Below are positions 50,369 to 60,967 of a stretch of DNA of 64,000 nucleotides, one piece after another. The stretch is from Chitinophagales bacterium 33-2 (GTDB lineage Bacteria > Bacteroidota > Bacteroidia > Chitinophagales > Chitinophagaceae), in the NCBI GenBank assembly GCA_002050435.1, contig MWYV01000036.1:1-64000 (forward strand), in the 5' to 3' direction. The number at the start of each line of letters is the position of its first letter. Position 1 is the first letter of the stretch. The position numbers and the translations under genes are program-made. Under the pieces are notes generated by a model, which was not told the origin of the DNA, did not search any database, and worked only from the letters and a program-made list of their open reading frames with translations.

Positions 50369-51442
50369 ATGTCATATAAATTTAGAAATACCTGTCTCAA
50401 ATTCAGTTCCCTATTGATTTTCATGCTAATTATGCAGTGCGCCAGCGCGCAGGGCCGGAATAAAAAAAATGATAAAGAGTTTGGCCTTGAAGCTTATCCT
50501 GAACTGAATGCACTGATCACAAAACATCAGAAGACCCTGGGAAACAATGTAGTGACCCTGGTTTGGAAAGATACCGTGGTATTTAAAAAAGAAACCGGAG
50601 CATTCAGTTCAAAAAACGATGCACCCATTGCCCTGTCCAGTCAGTGGCTTACCACTGCGTTGATACTTGTGCTGGTAGATGAAGGAAAGCTTTCACTTGA
50701 TGATAAGGTCAGCGATTATCTACCCATTTTCAGTACTTATGGCAAGAACTACATCACCATAAGACATTGCCTTTCGCATTTTACCGGCATTGAAGCAGGC
50801 ACGAAACTGGTGGAAAGTAAATTTGAAAGCCTGGAAACAGAAGCTGCAGCATTTGCAAAAAAAGAAATACAAACCAACCCCGGAACAGAGTTCCGTTACT
50901 CAAGTGCCGGAATGATGCTCGCAGGAAGAGTTGCTGAAGTGGTTATGAAAAGAAAATTTGACCAACTCATCAAACAGAAACTTTTCAATCCATTGGGTAT
51001 GACAAAAACAAGTTTCAGCACGATGGATGGCTCAGGGGTCAACCCCGCAACCGGCGCAAAATCAACTCCTAACGACATGCTGCGTTTTCTTCAGATGCTG
51101 TTGAATAATGGAAAGCTGAATGGCAGGCAGGTATTAAGTGAAGCTTCAGTGAAAGAGATGCGCAGGATCCAGGCGCAGGCAGTTGATGTGAAATTTGCAC
51201 CAAAAGCTGCTACAGGTTTGTCGTATGCCATGGGAAGCTGGGCACTGCAGTCAAAAGATGGAGAAGCGACCGTTTTAACTTCACCCGGAATCTATGGTGT
51301 ATGGCCGGTGGTTGACTGGTGCAGGGGTTATGCCATGATCATTATGTCGAAAGAATTTTTGCCCGAGCAAAAAGCGGAAACTTTTAATCTAATGAAAGGA
51401 GCAGTGGAAGATGTAAATAAAAACGGAAATTGTAATGAATAA
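50369..51442 (+). CDS. serine hydrolase (beta-lactamase/PBP4 family)
   Basis: 357 aa; ITIRHCLSHFTGI, FRYSSAGMMLAGRVAEVV. Confidence 0.85.
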   Translation: MSYKFRNTCLKFSSLLIFMLIMQCASAQGRNKKNDKEFGLEAYPELNALITKHQKTLGNNVVTLVWKDTVVFKKETGAFSSKNDAPIALSSQWLTTALILVLVDEGKLSLDDKVSDYLPIFSTYGKNYITIRHCLSHFTGIEAGTKLVESKFESLETEAAAFAKKEIQTNPGTEFRYSSAGMMLAGRVAEVVMKRKFDQLIKQKLFNPLGMTKTSFSTMDGSGVNPATGAKSTPNDMLRFLQMLLNNGKLNGRQVLSEASVKEMRRIQAQAVDVKFAPKAATGLSYAMGSWALQSKDGEATVLTSPGIYGVWPVVDWCRGYAMIIMSKEFLPEQKAETFNLMKGAVEDVNKNGNCNE

Positions 51443-51452
51443 AATGCTTAAA

Positions 51453-51489
51453 AAAAGAGGCTGTCTCAAAGTCTGGGACAGCCTCTTTT
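51453..51489. terminator. strong bidirectional terminator
   Basis: AAAAGAGGCTGTC-tcaaagtctgg-GACAGCCTCTTTT, 13-bp perfect stem. Confidence 0.85.
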
Positions 51490-51569
51490 CATTCTGGTAG
51501 GTGATGAAATCCATTTTCATTTATGCAATGCTCAGTGCCTTCATTTTAGTTTTGATACATCCTCCTTTT

Positions 51570-53486
51570 TTATTTCTGTGATTTCACAAAAACGATCCTG
51601 AGGCGATCGGATTTATAAATGTCGTTATAATATTTTGCGATGGCTTCTCCGCTTGCTGGAGGAAACCTTCCCGAAAACTGTTCGCGGATCCTGTGGTAGA
51701 TAATTTTATTCCCTTCTACTTTTAATGTGGCGGAATAATTTCCAAAGGGCGTTTTAATAGCTATGTTTTCAAAAGGCGTTTCCAGTTCATAACCGGCAGG
51801 AATTTCAATGACCTGCTTATCCTCATCCCTGTATTCGCTTTCAAAAACATAATCCAGTTTCCTGGTTGTATCGAAGGTCAGACGCAATCCGCCTCGGTTC
51901 AATATATTCGGAACGATGAACATTCTTTTTCCACTCACAGTTGCATAAGCAGGAACCGTTATATTTAAATCTTCTTCGATCTGGGGCAACATCCCTTTTT
52001 TAAGATCATATTTAAAACTGTTGATCTCGTAAGTTGGAAGTTCAAGATGCTGCTGTAAGATTTTCTGAACTTTATCTTTTGAATTATTGTTGATCAGGGA
52101 ACTTACTTCATCCTGCTGTGTGCCTTTATAAATGGTGGATACATCCATCACCAGGTTGCCCTCTGCATCGATCTTTGCATCAATCGCTCTTGTCTGCAGG
52201 TTCTCCTTTAAACCATAACGCGGTGTGTTTACCAGTTTTCCACCCTGGTCTGTGATCAGTAACGCCTTACGGTTTCCAGTATACGAACCCATATAGCCGG
52301 CAGATTCTGTCTGGCTGGTACATTCCAGCCACATGGTATCTTTTGCAAGGGGTACAGACAACACCATATGATTGAACTGGTGCGAGGGGAATTCTTCAAC
52401 AAAAAAACGTGCATAGCTTTCTCTTCCACCATTAATCAGGGCGTAGTGCGATTTAATACCAGCCGCTTTCAGGATGCTGTACATATAATTTGACAATGCC
52501 TTACAATCGCCATACCCTTTGGAAGCTACGTAAGAAGCTTCAAAAGGCTGCAGACTGCCGATACCAAATGAGATGAGAATGTATCTTGTATTTTGTTGCA
52601 GGAACTCAAACAGGATTTTTACTTTTTCCTTTTCATCGCTAATTCCTGCTGTCAATTGCTGTATTTTATCAAGGATGTTTTGGGGCAACCTGTCCTTTCC
52701 ATCATGAAGCTTTACCTGGAATTTTCCAAATTCTTCCCAACTGCTGGCATTACCCGTATAACCCTGCATTTTAAAATCTGAAGGAGCAAAAAATACATTG
52801 GTGGTCATTTCCCTCCACTGCGGAGAAGCAAAAACACTTTGTATTACAGCCTGATCCCTGATCTCCCAGAAATAGGATTTGTATTTGCCCTGTATTGTTT
52901 CCGCCGGCGGCTGGGGATAATTAAAAGCTTTGTAACGAACTTTATAATCAAGTGGTGCAACAAACCTGAATGAACTGTGTTCAACAGCATAATGTTCTGC
53001 CGCTTGAGGAAACCATCTTGGAAAATTATACGTGTTCAGGTATTTTTCTTCCACTTCGTATTCAACCGTATAGGGGTAAGTACGGTGGTTGAAATTATGA
53101 AACTTCACCCTGCTGTCGTCCATCAGGCTGATCTCACTGACATTACTCTGGTCACCGATCTCCTTTGATTTTAATTTCCTGATCAGTTGTCCTTCTGCAT
53201 TGTATAAGGAACCTTCAAAACCGGTTACTTTGATCAGATTACTATAGTGCACTACCATACCTGAAAAGCGGTCTCCTTTTTCATTTAAAATGGTGAGCGC
53301 CACCCTGGTTTTCACGATGGCTTCGTCAAGCGAAACTAAATGGTATTCTTCCACCTGGGTGCGACAAACCACATTGGCTCCTTTCAGCAATTGCTTTGGA
53401 ATCTGGCTTACCGGGTATTTAATATCCGCTGCATTGATGTGCTGAAAAGAACATACAATGATTAAGAGTGCTAGGATGCGCATCAT
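51570..53486 (-). CDS. DUF3857/transglutaminase-like protein
   Basis: 638 aa; signal peptide, HNFNHRTYPYTVEYEVEEKYLNTYNFPRWFPQ, GYGDCKALSNYMYSILKAAGI. Confidence 0.88.
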   Translation of the reverse strand: MMRILALLIIVCSFQHINAADIKYPVSQIPKQLLKGANVVCRTQVEEYHLVSLDEAIVKTRVALTILNEKGDRFSGMVVHYSNLIKVTGFEGSLYNAEGQLIRKLKSKEIGDQSNVSEISLMDDSRVKFHNFNHRTYPYTVEYEVEEKYLNTYNFPRWFPQAAEHYAVEHSSFRFVAPLDYKVRYKAFNYPQPPAETIQGKYKSYFWEIRDQAVIQSVFASPQWREMTTNVFFAPSDFKMQGYTGNASSWEEFGKFQVKLHDGKDRLPQNILDKIQQLTAGISDEKEKVKILFEFLQQNTRYILISFGIGSLQPFEASYVASKGYGDCKALSNYMYSILKAAGIKSHYALINGGRESYARFFVEEFPSHQFNHMVLSVPLAKDTMWLECTSQTESAGYMGSYTGNRKALLITDQGGKLVNTPRYGLKENLQTRAIDAKIDAEGNLVMDVSTIYKGTQQDEVSSLINNNSKDKVQKILQQHLELPTYEINSFKYDLKKGMLPQIEEDLNITVPAYATVSGKRMFIVPNILNRGGLRLTFDTTRKLDYVFESEYRDEDKQVIEIPAGYELETPFENIAIKTPFGNYSATLKVEGNKIIYHRIREQFSGRFPPASGEAIAKYYNDIYKSDRLRIVFVKSQK

Positions 53487-55507
53487 TATTTTTTCTTTTT
53501 AAATACGATCTGCTCATTATGTTTTTTCACTACGATGGTCATGAACTCACGCAGCGTATCATATTCTTCAGGCATGAAGAAAGCTTTATTCATTTTTAAC
53601 CTGGAACGAAAAGAAATGGTGGAACCGGAATGTGAGATCCTGTATTCAAAAAAACCACTTCCATCTTCATCAATTTTCAACATAAGCTGCTTTGGCAATT
53701 CATCCACCTCATAGCCTGCAGGCACTTCAAGTGTAAGTAAAAAGGTTTCATCAACCATGTATGGCATTTCTACCGGGTAACTTCTTTTTAAAGAAGTAAA
53801 AGGATTTTTCTTCCATCCTTCATTAAACATGGGATTGACATAAAGGAGGTTATCTTTTTCCAGGTTCAAATCAATATCATATTGAATGGTAACAGGAAGA
53901 TCATAATGCTTAAGAGAATCCACAGATGTATTCTGAATGACCACCTCTGGTCCATACTCTTTTTCTATTTCCTTGAAAAATGCCTCAGCACCTTTATCCT
54001 TGATCTTGTTCCTGGCCTGGTAAGATTCATACAATCCCGGTGTATGACGCACCTTTCCTACAAGCTTTCCTTTTTCATCATTAGCAATGATGACCATGGT
54101 CTGGGATGTTTCCTGCAGGGTATTGGCGTTTAAACTGATTTCTCTGAAATCATCACCAATCACCCTTGCCATACCGTTGTAGCAATAAGGCAAAATATAA
54201 TTGTACCCTAATTGCGGTTTACTTGCATCAAGATAAATATCCTTACCATTGATTTTGAGCAAAACCACCACGTAATTAAACCCTTTAAGGTTGGGATAGG
54301 CTTCCCAAACAAAACCATTTCCCGTTGTACTCAAAATAACAGGCGATGCATCTAATCCATGATAACGCAGCAAACCGGCCAATAATAAATTGAGATCTGA
54401 AACAGCGCCCTTTTTATTTTTAATGATGTTCTTTAAAGGTTCTGTCATTCCTATTCCTGAATTGCCTATGCTTGTATAATTATCCCTCACGTAGCCAAAG
54501 ATCTTTTTCGCTTTTTCCTCTTCGTTTGAGATGCTCGCAAAAAGGGGTTTAATATCATCTGACACCCAGCTTTTCGTTTTTAAGCCTGCACCAAAATCCT
54601 CTGATTCCATTAACATTTTTGTAAGATCAAACCATGATTTCTGGAAGTTCACATTATTCAGTGGATGTCCCTGGGCCATCATCTGGAATTCCATTCGTGA
54701 AATATGGTTCAATATGGAACTCGTGAAACTTTCAGTGTGAAGGGCAGGAACATCTTTCATCACCCATCTAAGGTCTGTTACTGGTGCAGAAAAGTTATAA
54801 TTCTGAGATTGACCTGCACCACCACCATCTCTGACAGAGAAATAATTTGTTCGTTCCTTCCTGTCTGCAAATGAGAGCGGCAGGTAACCACGCATCAAAG
54901 GAGCGTAAGTAAAGAATCCGGGAAGGCTGAAGGTAAATTCACTCCACAACACTGGCACTTCTTCCTGGAAGATCCATGGATCCAGTTGCCTTATAAAATC
55001 TGAGGTGACTTTATATTCGTATTCAATAATGCTTCCTTCTTTTACATTGGGCATGGTAAACTTTTTTACCATCTTATTCTTATTTACATTTTCGGTAAAC
55101 AAATTGGACTTATCCATTTTTGTTTCTTCAAGTTTGCCATTCACCAGGTTATAGGTGGATCCTTTGATCGCAGATATTCTTTCCTCTGCATTATTGCCAC
55201 TTTTGTATAAAGGAATTTCTACGTCGGCAAGCGAATAACCATTTTTATTAATGATGTGAACGATCTTATGGCGACTGATCACAAGTGAAAACCATCCTTT
55301 TGAATTCCCCTCAATGGAAACACTGCCCACATCCTGCAGAACAACTGCCTTGGCATGACTGTCAAGCGGATACAGCTTTTTTTCAAGGTCATTGACTGTT
55401 ATTTTTCCAAATTTGGGAAAGGGCGCCTCATTTTGAGAAAAGGCCTGAAGCAGTAGCACACTGCATAATAGAGTGAATAAGGTTCTCATGTCAGTAGTTA
55501 TTAACAA
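53486..55507 (-). CDS. DUF3857/transglutaminase-like protein (paralogue)
   Basis: 673 aa; VKEGSIIEYEYKVTSDFIRQLDPWIFQEEVPVLWSEF; GAVSDLNLLLAGLLRYHGLDASPVILST. Confidence 0.87.
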   Translation of the reverse strand: MLITTDMRTLFTLLCSVLLLQAFSQNEAPFPKFGKITVNDLEKKLYPLDSHAKAVVLQDVGSVSIEGNSKGWFSLVISRHKIVHIINKNGYSLADVEIPLYKSGNNAEERISAIKGSTYNLVNGKLEETKMDKSNLFTENVNKNKMVKKFTMPNVKEGSIIEYEYKVTSDFIRQLDPWIFQEEVPVLWSEFTFSLPGFFTYAPLMRGYLPLSFADRKERTNYFSVRDGGGAGQSQNYNFSAPVTDLRWVMKDVPALHTESFTSSILNHISRMEFQMMAQGHPLNNVNFQKSWFDLTKMLMESEDFGAGLKTKSWVSDDIKPLFASISNEEEKAKKIFGYVRDNYTSIGNSGIGMTEPLKNIIKNKKGAVSDLNLLLAGLLRYHGLDASPVILSTTGNGFVWEAYPNLKGFNYVVVLLKINGKDIYLDASKPQLGYNYILPYCYNGMARVIGDDFREISLNANTLQETSQTMVIIANDEKGKLVGKVRHTPGLYESYQARNKIKDKGAEAFFKEIEKEYGPEVVIQNTSVDSLKHYDLPVTIQYDIDLNLEKDNLLYVNPMFNEGWKKNPFTSLKRSYPVEMPYMVDETFLLTLEVPAGYEVDELPKQLMLKIDEDGSGFFEYRISHSGSTISFRSRLKMNKAFFMPEEYDTLREFMTIVVKKHNEQIVFKKKK

Positions 55508-55654
55508 TTGGGTTTGTAAAATGATAATTTATTCTTACGTATGAAATTGTGAATTAAAGTATATTAATGATATAAGAGGATACCCTTACATTGCGCTCAA
55601 GCTATTGACAATCTTTACAATAGATCAGGAGAAAACGGGAACTTTGCTGGTGGG

Positions 55655-56617
55655 ATGCAAACCTTGTCACAAACGGCTTTTATAAAAGAACTGGCAGCAA
55701 AAGCCGGTTTTGACCATTGTGGTATTGCAAAGGCTGTGCGTCTGGATGAAGATGCCCACAGGCTCGAAAAGTGGCTGAACCAGGGTTATCATGGAAAAAT
55801 GGATTACATGGCCAATCATTTCGATATGCGTGTAGATCCTTCCAAGCTGGTGCCCGGAGCAAAATCCGTCATCACACTGATTAAAAATTATTTCCCATCC
55901 CAGGAACCAGCTTCTGGTTTTAAAATTTCCAAGTACGCATGGGGAATGGATTACCATGAAGTGATCCGGAAACAGTTAAAATCCATGATCACTTCCATAC
56001 AGGAAAAAACCGGTGCGTTTAACGGACGTGGATTTGTTGATTCGGCACCGGTACTTGAAAGAAGCTGGGCACAAAAAAGCGGACTGGGATGGATCGGGAA
56101 AAATGGAAATCTGATCAATAAAAACTCAGGATCATTTTTCTTTATTGCTACCCTGATCACCGATCTGGAACTTGAATATGACGATCCTTTTGCAAAAGAT
56201 TATTGTGGAAGCTGCAGACGGTGTATAGATGCCTGTCCAACCAATGCAATACAGGAGAACCGTGTAGTGAATGGAAGCCAGTGCATATCCTATTTTACCA
56301 TTGAATTGAAAGAGGAAATCATTCCTGAAGAAGTCAAAGGGAAATTTGATAACTGGATGTTTGGTTGTGATATTTGCCAGGATGTTTGTCCCTGGAACCG
56401 GTTCAGTAAACAACATGAAGAACCTGCTTTTCAGCCGATACCGCAATTGTTTGAATTTTCAACAAAGGAATGGAAAGAACTTAGCGAAGAAATGTTCAAA
56501 AATATTTTCAAACATTCTCCGCTAAGCCGTTCAAAACATAAAGGGATACAAAGGAATATCAATTTCCTGCTGCAGTCATCAGAACCTGAAGCCCGCCTTG
56601 ATGGAGATCCTTCTTAA
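55655..56617 (+). CDS. queG: epoxyqueuosine reductase
   Basis: 320 aa; GFDHCGIAKA, YCGSCRRCIDACPTNAI, CDICQDVCPWNRF. Confidence 0.95.
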   Translation: MQTLSQTAFIKELAAKAGFDHCGIAKAVRLDEDAHRLEKWLNQGYHGKMDYMANHFDMRVDPSKLVPGAKSVITLIKNYFPSQEPASGFKISKYAWGMDYHEVIRKQLKSMITSIQEKTGAFNGRGFVDSAPVLERSWAQKSGLGWIGKNGNLINKNSGSFFFIATLITDLELEYDDPFAKDYCGSCRRCIDACPTNAIQENRVVNGSQCISYFTIELKEEIIPEEVKGKFDNWMFGCDICQDVCPWNRFSKQHEEPAFQPIPQLFEFSTKEWKELSEEMFKNIFKHSPLSRSKHKGIQRNINFLLQSSEPEARLDGDPS

Positions 56618-57145
56618 TGCATAGGAAAATTCTTCTTTAAAAGTTGGACATTCACCCCTTAAACAAATCGTGCTCATCTCAGTAGTTTCTCTGAAAGCTT
56701 TATAGGAATATCCTGCAGAGAAAAATAGGGCTTGTGACTGAATTGGAATGCTATATCCGATTCCAAGATCGTAATACCAGCCTGGAAAAGTTTTACTGGT
56801 GATCCATTCGTTATTTTCATTGTTTTTGAGCCAGGGAAAATGCCTGCCCGCGGAAACATATACAAAGGGTGTTTTATCAGACTTTAGAAGGTCTTTGCGA
56901 AGATCGATGAATACAGGAACGGAACGTACCGTATAATAATCAAGTCCAACACCTACACCTGCGGAAAATGATTTGATACGTACGCCATTTATTGTGCTCA
57001 ATGAAAATGCAGAACCAGCACTGCCTTCAAGCAATCCTGCCTGCAACAAAGAATTAAACTTAATAGATGATGAAGATTTTACATTCTGTGCTTTTAGCGC
57101 AGCAGGAAGCACACTGATCATAAAAATTAAAATGATGTTACGCAT
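56579..57145 (-). CDS. hypothetical outer-membrane beta-barrel-like protein
   Basis: 188 aa with signal peptide and alternating strands; overlaps queG 3' end convergently. Confidence 0.65.
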   Translation of the reverse strand: MRNIILIFMISVLPAALKAQNVKSSSSIKFNSLLQAGLLEGSAGSAFSLSTINGVRIKSFSAGVGVGLDYYTVRSVPVFIDLRKDLLKSDKTPFVYVSAGRHFPWLKNNENNEWITSKTFPGWYYDLGIGYSIPIQSQALFFSAGYSYKAFRETTEMSTICLRGECPTFKEEFSYALRRISIKAGFRF

Positions 57146-57150
57146 AAGAA

Positions 57151-58419
57151 TTAATTTTTGATATTGATTTTACTTACCTGGTAGATGTTGCTCGTGTTTG
57201 AATAGTCAAACTGGTACAATCCATCACTTGCCACCACAATCGCTATCCCGTTATGGGCGATGATGTCATAAGTATTTAATCCTGAAATCTGCCTGATAGG
57301 TACCAGTTGCTGAACATTGGAAGCATCTATCACTCTTAATCCTGCAGCGCCATCACATATAAACAAGGTGTTGCCATCTTTATCCAGTCCATGGGGATTG
57401 GTGAAAGGATAGGTTTTTACAAGTGAAGGATTATTTAAATTGGTAATGTCAATAACATCCATCTGGTTGCTGGTACCAAAGCAGGCATTTCCCGAACGCA
57501 GGGTAACATAAGCATACTGTCCGTCGGTGATCACAGGATCACAGCTGCGTGCATGTGTAAATTCTCCCATTGCTGTTGGATTGGAAGGATTGCTGATATT
57601 GAAAATGAACATGCCTGTATTGGAACCGATAAATAGCTTATCCTGGAAGGGATAAATGGTTTCAATGCCCCAGCCCACATTTTTTATTGCAGTTTGCACG
57701 GGCTGTTGTGGGTTGGTGATGTCGATCGAATACAGTGAGGTTTCCGAAACACCATAAAGAAAATTACCTGTCTGTGCGAACCTGGCCATAGACCCACCGC
57801 GTCCGCCAGATGGGGCTGCGGCCCCGGATGCAATGGAAAAAGAATTGCCCAATGCATCCTGGAAACTACAGTTTGCACAATTCTGCCATCTTGAATAAGT
57901 TGAACAATCTACCGTTGTATCACGTTCGTTATATCCTACAATCACTTGTACAGAATCAGCCACTGTATGGTTGGCCCAGAACATCCCATGCTCTTTAATC
58001 ACATTATCCATAAATTTTACCGGGTGCACCGCATTTGGATTTGAAATATCAAATACAACGATATCGGAATAAGAATCAGCAAACAGGTAATTGCCCTTAA
58101 CGGCCAGGTCAACATTGCCTGGAATGTTGATGAAACCAATCTTTATTGGAACTGCCGGATTCGCATTGTTGATCACATGAATACCTTTGTTTGGTTCATT
58201 CATAAAAAGGTAGCTGCCATATAAAAATATTTTACCTGCCTGCTTAATTTCGCGTGGTGCCTGGCTGCCCATTTCCGCACGTACTTCAGTAAGCGTTTTA
58301 TAAATGGGCGTATAAATTTTATATGTATTGATACAGGTATCTTTCAGGCATCCCTGTAAAAACATTACCAGCGGAAGCAGTACAAGAAAGGAAGCAGTTG
58401 GATTGAAAAACTTTTTCAT
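57151..58419 (-). CDS. LVIVD-repeat lipoprotein
   Basis: 422 aa; lipobox FLQGCLK; DIVVFDISNPNAVHPVKF, LYSIDITNPQQPVQ, MDVIDITNLNNPSLVKTY. Confidence 0.85.
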   Translation of the reverse strand: MKKFFNPTASFLVLLPLVMFLQGCLKDTCINTYKIYTPIYKTLTEVRAEMGSQAPREIKQAGKIFLYGSYLFMNEPNKGIHVINNANPAVPIKIGFINIPGNVDLAVKGNYLFADSYSDIVVFDISNPNAVHPVKFMDNVIKEHGMFWANHTVADSVQVIVGYNERDTTVDCSTYSRWQNCANCSFQDALGNSFSIASGAAAPSGGRGGSMARFAQTGNFLYGVSETSLYSIDITNPQQPVQTAIKNVGWGIETIYPFQDKLFIGSNTGMFIFNISNPSNPTAMGEFTHARSCDPVITDGQYAYVTLRSGNACFGTSNQMDVIDITNLNNPSLVKTYPFTNPHGLDKDGNTLFICDGAAGLRVIDASNVQQLVPIRQISGLNTYDIIAHNGIAIVVASDGLYQFDYSNTSNIYQVSKINIKN

Positions 58420-58472
58420 GGTCTTTTTTTTTGGTTGACAAATGATTGTCTTAATGCGTTGCGTATCAATTT

Positions 58473-59879
58473 TTATTTATTAAAAAATAATTGCGCCTGA
58501 ACTCCAAGAGCATATAAACTTTTGTTCTCTCTGGGGTTTACGGTTGTAAGCCCGAATTGAAGTGAAGGCCCCACAAAGAGGGATGTTCGATTCATTTTGA
58601 ATGTATAACCAACATTCAGGTTGGCCATCAGTTGATTTTGATTCAATGAGCCGTGGTCTTTAAAATAAATGACAGTCTGCTTATCAAATTGATACACATC
58701 AGATGCGATCAGCCGCTGGTAAGCAAAACCAAACTGCAAATGAACTGGCAATTTTTGCGATACTTTCCAGGAAAGTAAAACCGGAATGCTCAGCATGTGG
58801 TAGGAATTGGTTACTTCTTTTGTCTGAACGCCGTAATTCTGATAATAGCCACTCACCAGTGCTCCTCCAGGCGTGATGGTGTCCTGGCTAATATAATTGC
58901 CTACTTTTCTTTTGGAACTGTAATAATGGTAACCTATACCGGATATGAATTCAAACCTGCTGTTTAATTGCTTTTTAATTAGCACACCCAGATTAAAATG
59001 AACCTGGTTATTGGTAACCGACCCATTCGTATTTGAATTCACCGTGGGAAATGAACCTACATTCTGAAAATCCAAATTTTCATTGGTACCTAACCTGATC
59101 CCCTTTCCTTCTCCGGATATGCCTGCACCTGCAGTGATTCCAAATTCCCATTTTGATTTTTTCGCTTTTGCAAGCAGAATGGCTTTCTCACCAACAACAT
59201 TGTTGATCCCCGGCACATCTGCCAGAACAATTGAGTCCCTTGCCACGCTGTCGGCAATTGAGCCTGATGAATCTTCAATGGTCACCTCTACCCTCACACT
59301 TGAAACCTGATCATTTTTCCCCTGCACCTGCCGCCTGTTTTTGGGTATAGAGGCATCGTCGTTTATTGAAACCACTTCTTTTTTCCTTTGATTATTTTCT
59401 ACAATTCCGTTTGTTTCAATCCTTGTTTTTACTGATGATGCGCTGCCTAATTTCCCTTGCGATCCCTGGCTGCTCTTTTCCTTTTTAATACTGCCTTCCA
59501 TGGATGCTTCTTTAAACTGCTTTACATCAGATTTTTTTTCTGCAACATGTTTTTCAGCATTAAGATCTCCGGGTACATCAATTACAGTATGTCCATCCTG
59601 GTTATTTGAAGATTTACCTTGCGAGGCATTCATTTGCGTTTTGGTTTCCTCTTCATTCATTCGAACCTGTTCAGCGTTTGATGTAGATGAAATGTTATTG
59701 ATGGAAAGCCAGGTAATGGCACCGGTTAATACCAGGGCAAGCGGAATCCAGAAAAATATCCGGCGCCGGTCTTTCTTCCTTCTTATCTGCAGTTCGATCT
59801 TCTCCCATACAGGTGCTGATGGAACAAGATCCAGTTCCTCCATTTTACTGCTCACCTGCTTTTCAAAATTATTTTGCAT
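58473..59879 (-). CDS. single-TM protein with outer-membrane-barrel-like C-terminus, co-encoded with ECF sigma factor
   Basis: Start at MQNNFEKQVSSKMEELDLVPSAPVWEKIELQIRRKKDRRR, then TM and C-terminal barrel-like region; overlaps sigma gene by 11 bp. Confidence 0.78.
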   Translation of the reverse strand: MQNNFEKQVSSKMEELDLVPSAPVWEKIELQIRRKKDRRRIFFWIPLALVLTGAITWLSINNISSTSNAEQVRMNEEETKTQMNASQGKSSNNQDGHTVIDVPGDLNAEKHVAEKKSDVKQFKEASMEGSIKKEKSSQGSQGKLGSASSVKTRIETNGIVENNQRKKEVVSINDDASIPKNRRQVQGKNDQVSSVRVEVTIEDSSGSIADSVARDSIVLADVPGINNVVGEKAILLAKAKKSKWEFGITAGAGISGEGKGIRLGTNENLDFQNVGSFPTVNSNTNGSVTNNQVHFNLGVLIKKQLNSRFEFISGIGYHYYSSKRKVGNYISQDTITPGGALVSGYYQNYGVQTKEVTNSYHMLSIPVLLSWKVSQKLPVHLQFGFAYQRLIASDVYQFDKQTVIYFKDHGSLNQNQLMANLNVGYTFKMNRTSLFVGPSLQFGLTTVNPRENKSLYALGVQAQLFFNK

Positions 59880-60429
59880 AAGCCGATATTTTATTGTCAT
59901 TGTTTTTTTGCTCGATCCACTGGATGAGCAGGGCTCTTGCCCTTGCATATTGCGACCTTGAAGTGCTTTCTCTGATCCCAAGCATCTTTCCTATTTCTAC
60001 ATGATTGAATCCTTCTACTGCATAGAGGTTGAAGATTGTCTGGTAACCCGGAGGCAATTGTCTTATCAGGTTGGCCAGTTCCCTGGCCTGCATTTTTATT
60101 TCAGGATGTTGTTCGTTGTTGACCACGTGTAAATGATCGTCAGGGAAAAGCAGGTCTGTCTGGTAACGCGCATTCTTTTTTAAATAATTGATGGCCGTTG
60201 TTACCATGATCCGCCGGATCCAGCCGCCCAGCTCTCCTTCAAATTTAAATTGGTGGAGGTGACGGAATACCTTTACAAAGCCTTCCTGGAGCACATCTTC
60301 CGCATCGGCCATGGATTTGGTGTACCGGTAACAAACATTCAACATGGGGCTCGCAAACAGCTCATAGAGTTGCTTTTGTGCTGAAGGCTTTCCTTTTAAA
60401 CAGTCTTTTACAAGTGAATAATGATCCAT
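59869..60429 (-). CDS. ECF-type RNA polymerase sigma factor
   Basis: 186 aa; YRYTKSMADAEDVLQEGFVKVFRHLHQFKFEGELGGWIRRIMVTTAINYLKK; GFNHVEIGKMLGIRESTSRSQYARAR. Confidence 0.95.
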   Translation of the reverse strand: MDHYSLVKDCLKGKPSAQKQLYELFASPMLNVCYRYTKSMADAEDVLQEGFVKVFRHLHQFKFEGELGGWIRRIMVTTAINYLKKNARYQTDLLFPDDHLHVVNNEQHPEIKMQARELANLIRQLPPGYQTIFNLYAVEGFNHVEIGKMLGIRESTSRSQYARARALLIQWIEQKNNDNKISAYAK

Positions 60430-60493
60430 GCAAATGGTTGGTTCCGGTGCTTTGACACTACAAAGTTGAGGAGCGTTGCAGCAAAATGAATAT

Positions 60494-60958
60494 TTATTCC
60501 AGGGAATTCAAATTTGTGAGCCCTTCTTCCATCATTCGCCCATACGCAGATTCAAAAAAGAGGCTGCTGAATTTTTCCCAGGGGTACCAGGATAGCCTGA
60601 TATCAATATACCATTGCAGTGTGATCGAATCCTGGGCTGGATAGGAATACAATTTCCACCCGTTCATTACCGGGCGCCGGCTTGCCTGGACAATATCATA
60701 AATAAGTTCATCGCCGGTAAAAGACTTTAAATCCCTGCGCATGTTGTTTGGGGTACCTGATTTTTCAAGATGGATGTAGGCGGGATGCCATTCTGCCCAT
60801 CGGGAAGTGTCGCTGATCCTGTGCAAAACACCTTTTTGATGCTGGCCCATATTGATTGCCCTGGAGATCCGCACCTGTGAAGGAATCAACAGGGACATGA
60901 GGGTGATCAGCAAAAAGATCAGGATAAAACTTATTATGGCCAGCTTAATTATACGCAC
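60494..60958 (-). CDS. SRPBCC-like membrane-anchored hypothetical
   Basis: 154 aa; N-terminal TM then SRPBCC-like fold. Confidence 0.65.
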   Translation of the reverse strand: MRIIKLAIISFILIFLLITLMSLLIPSQVRISRAINMGQHQKGVLHRISDTSRWAEWHPAYIHLEKSGTPNNMRRDLKSFTGDELIYDIVQASRRPVMNGWKLYSYPAQDSITLQWYIDIRLSWYPWEKFSSLFFESAYGRMMEEGLTNLNSLE

Positions 60959-60967
60959 AAAATGAAT

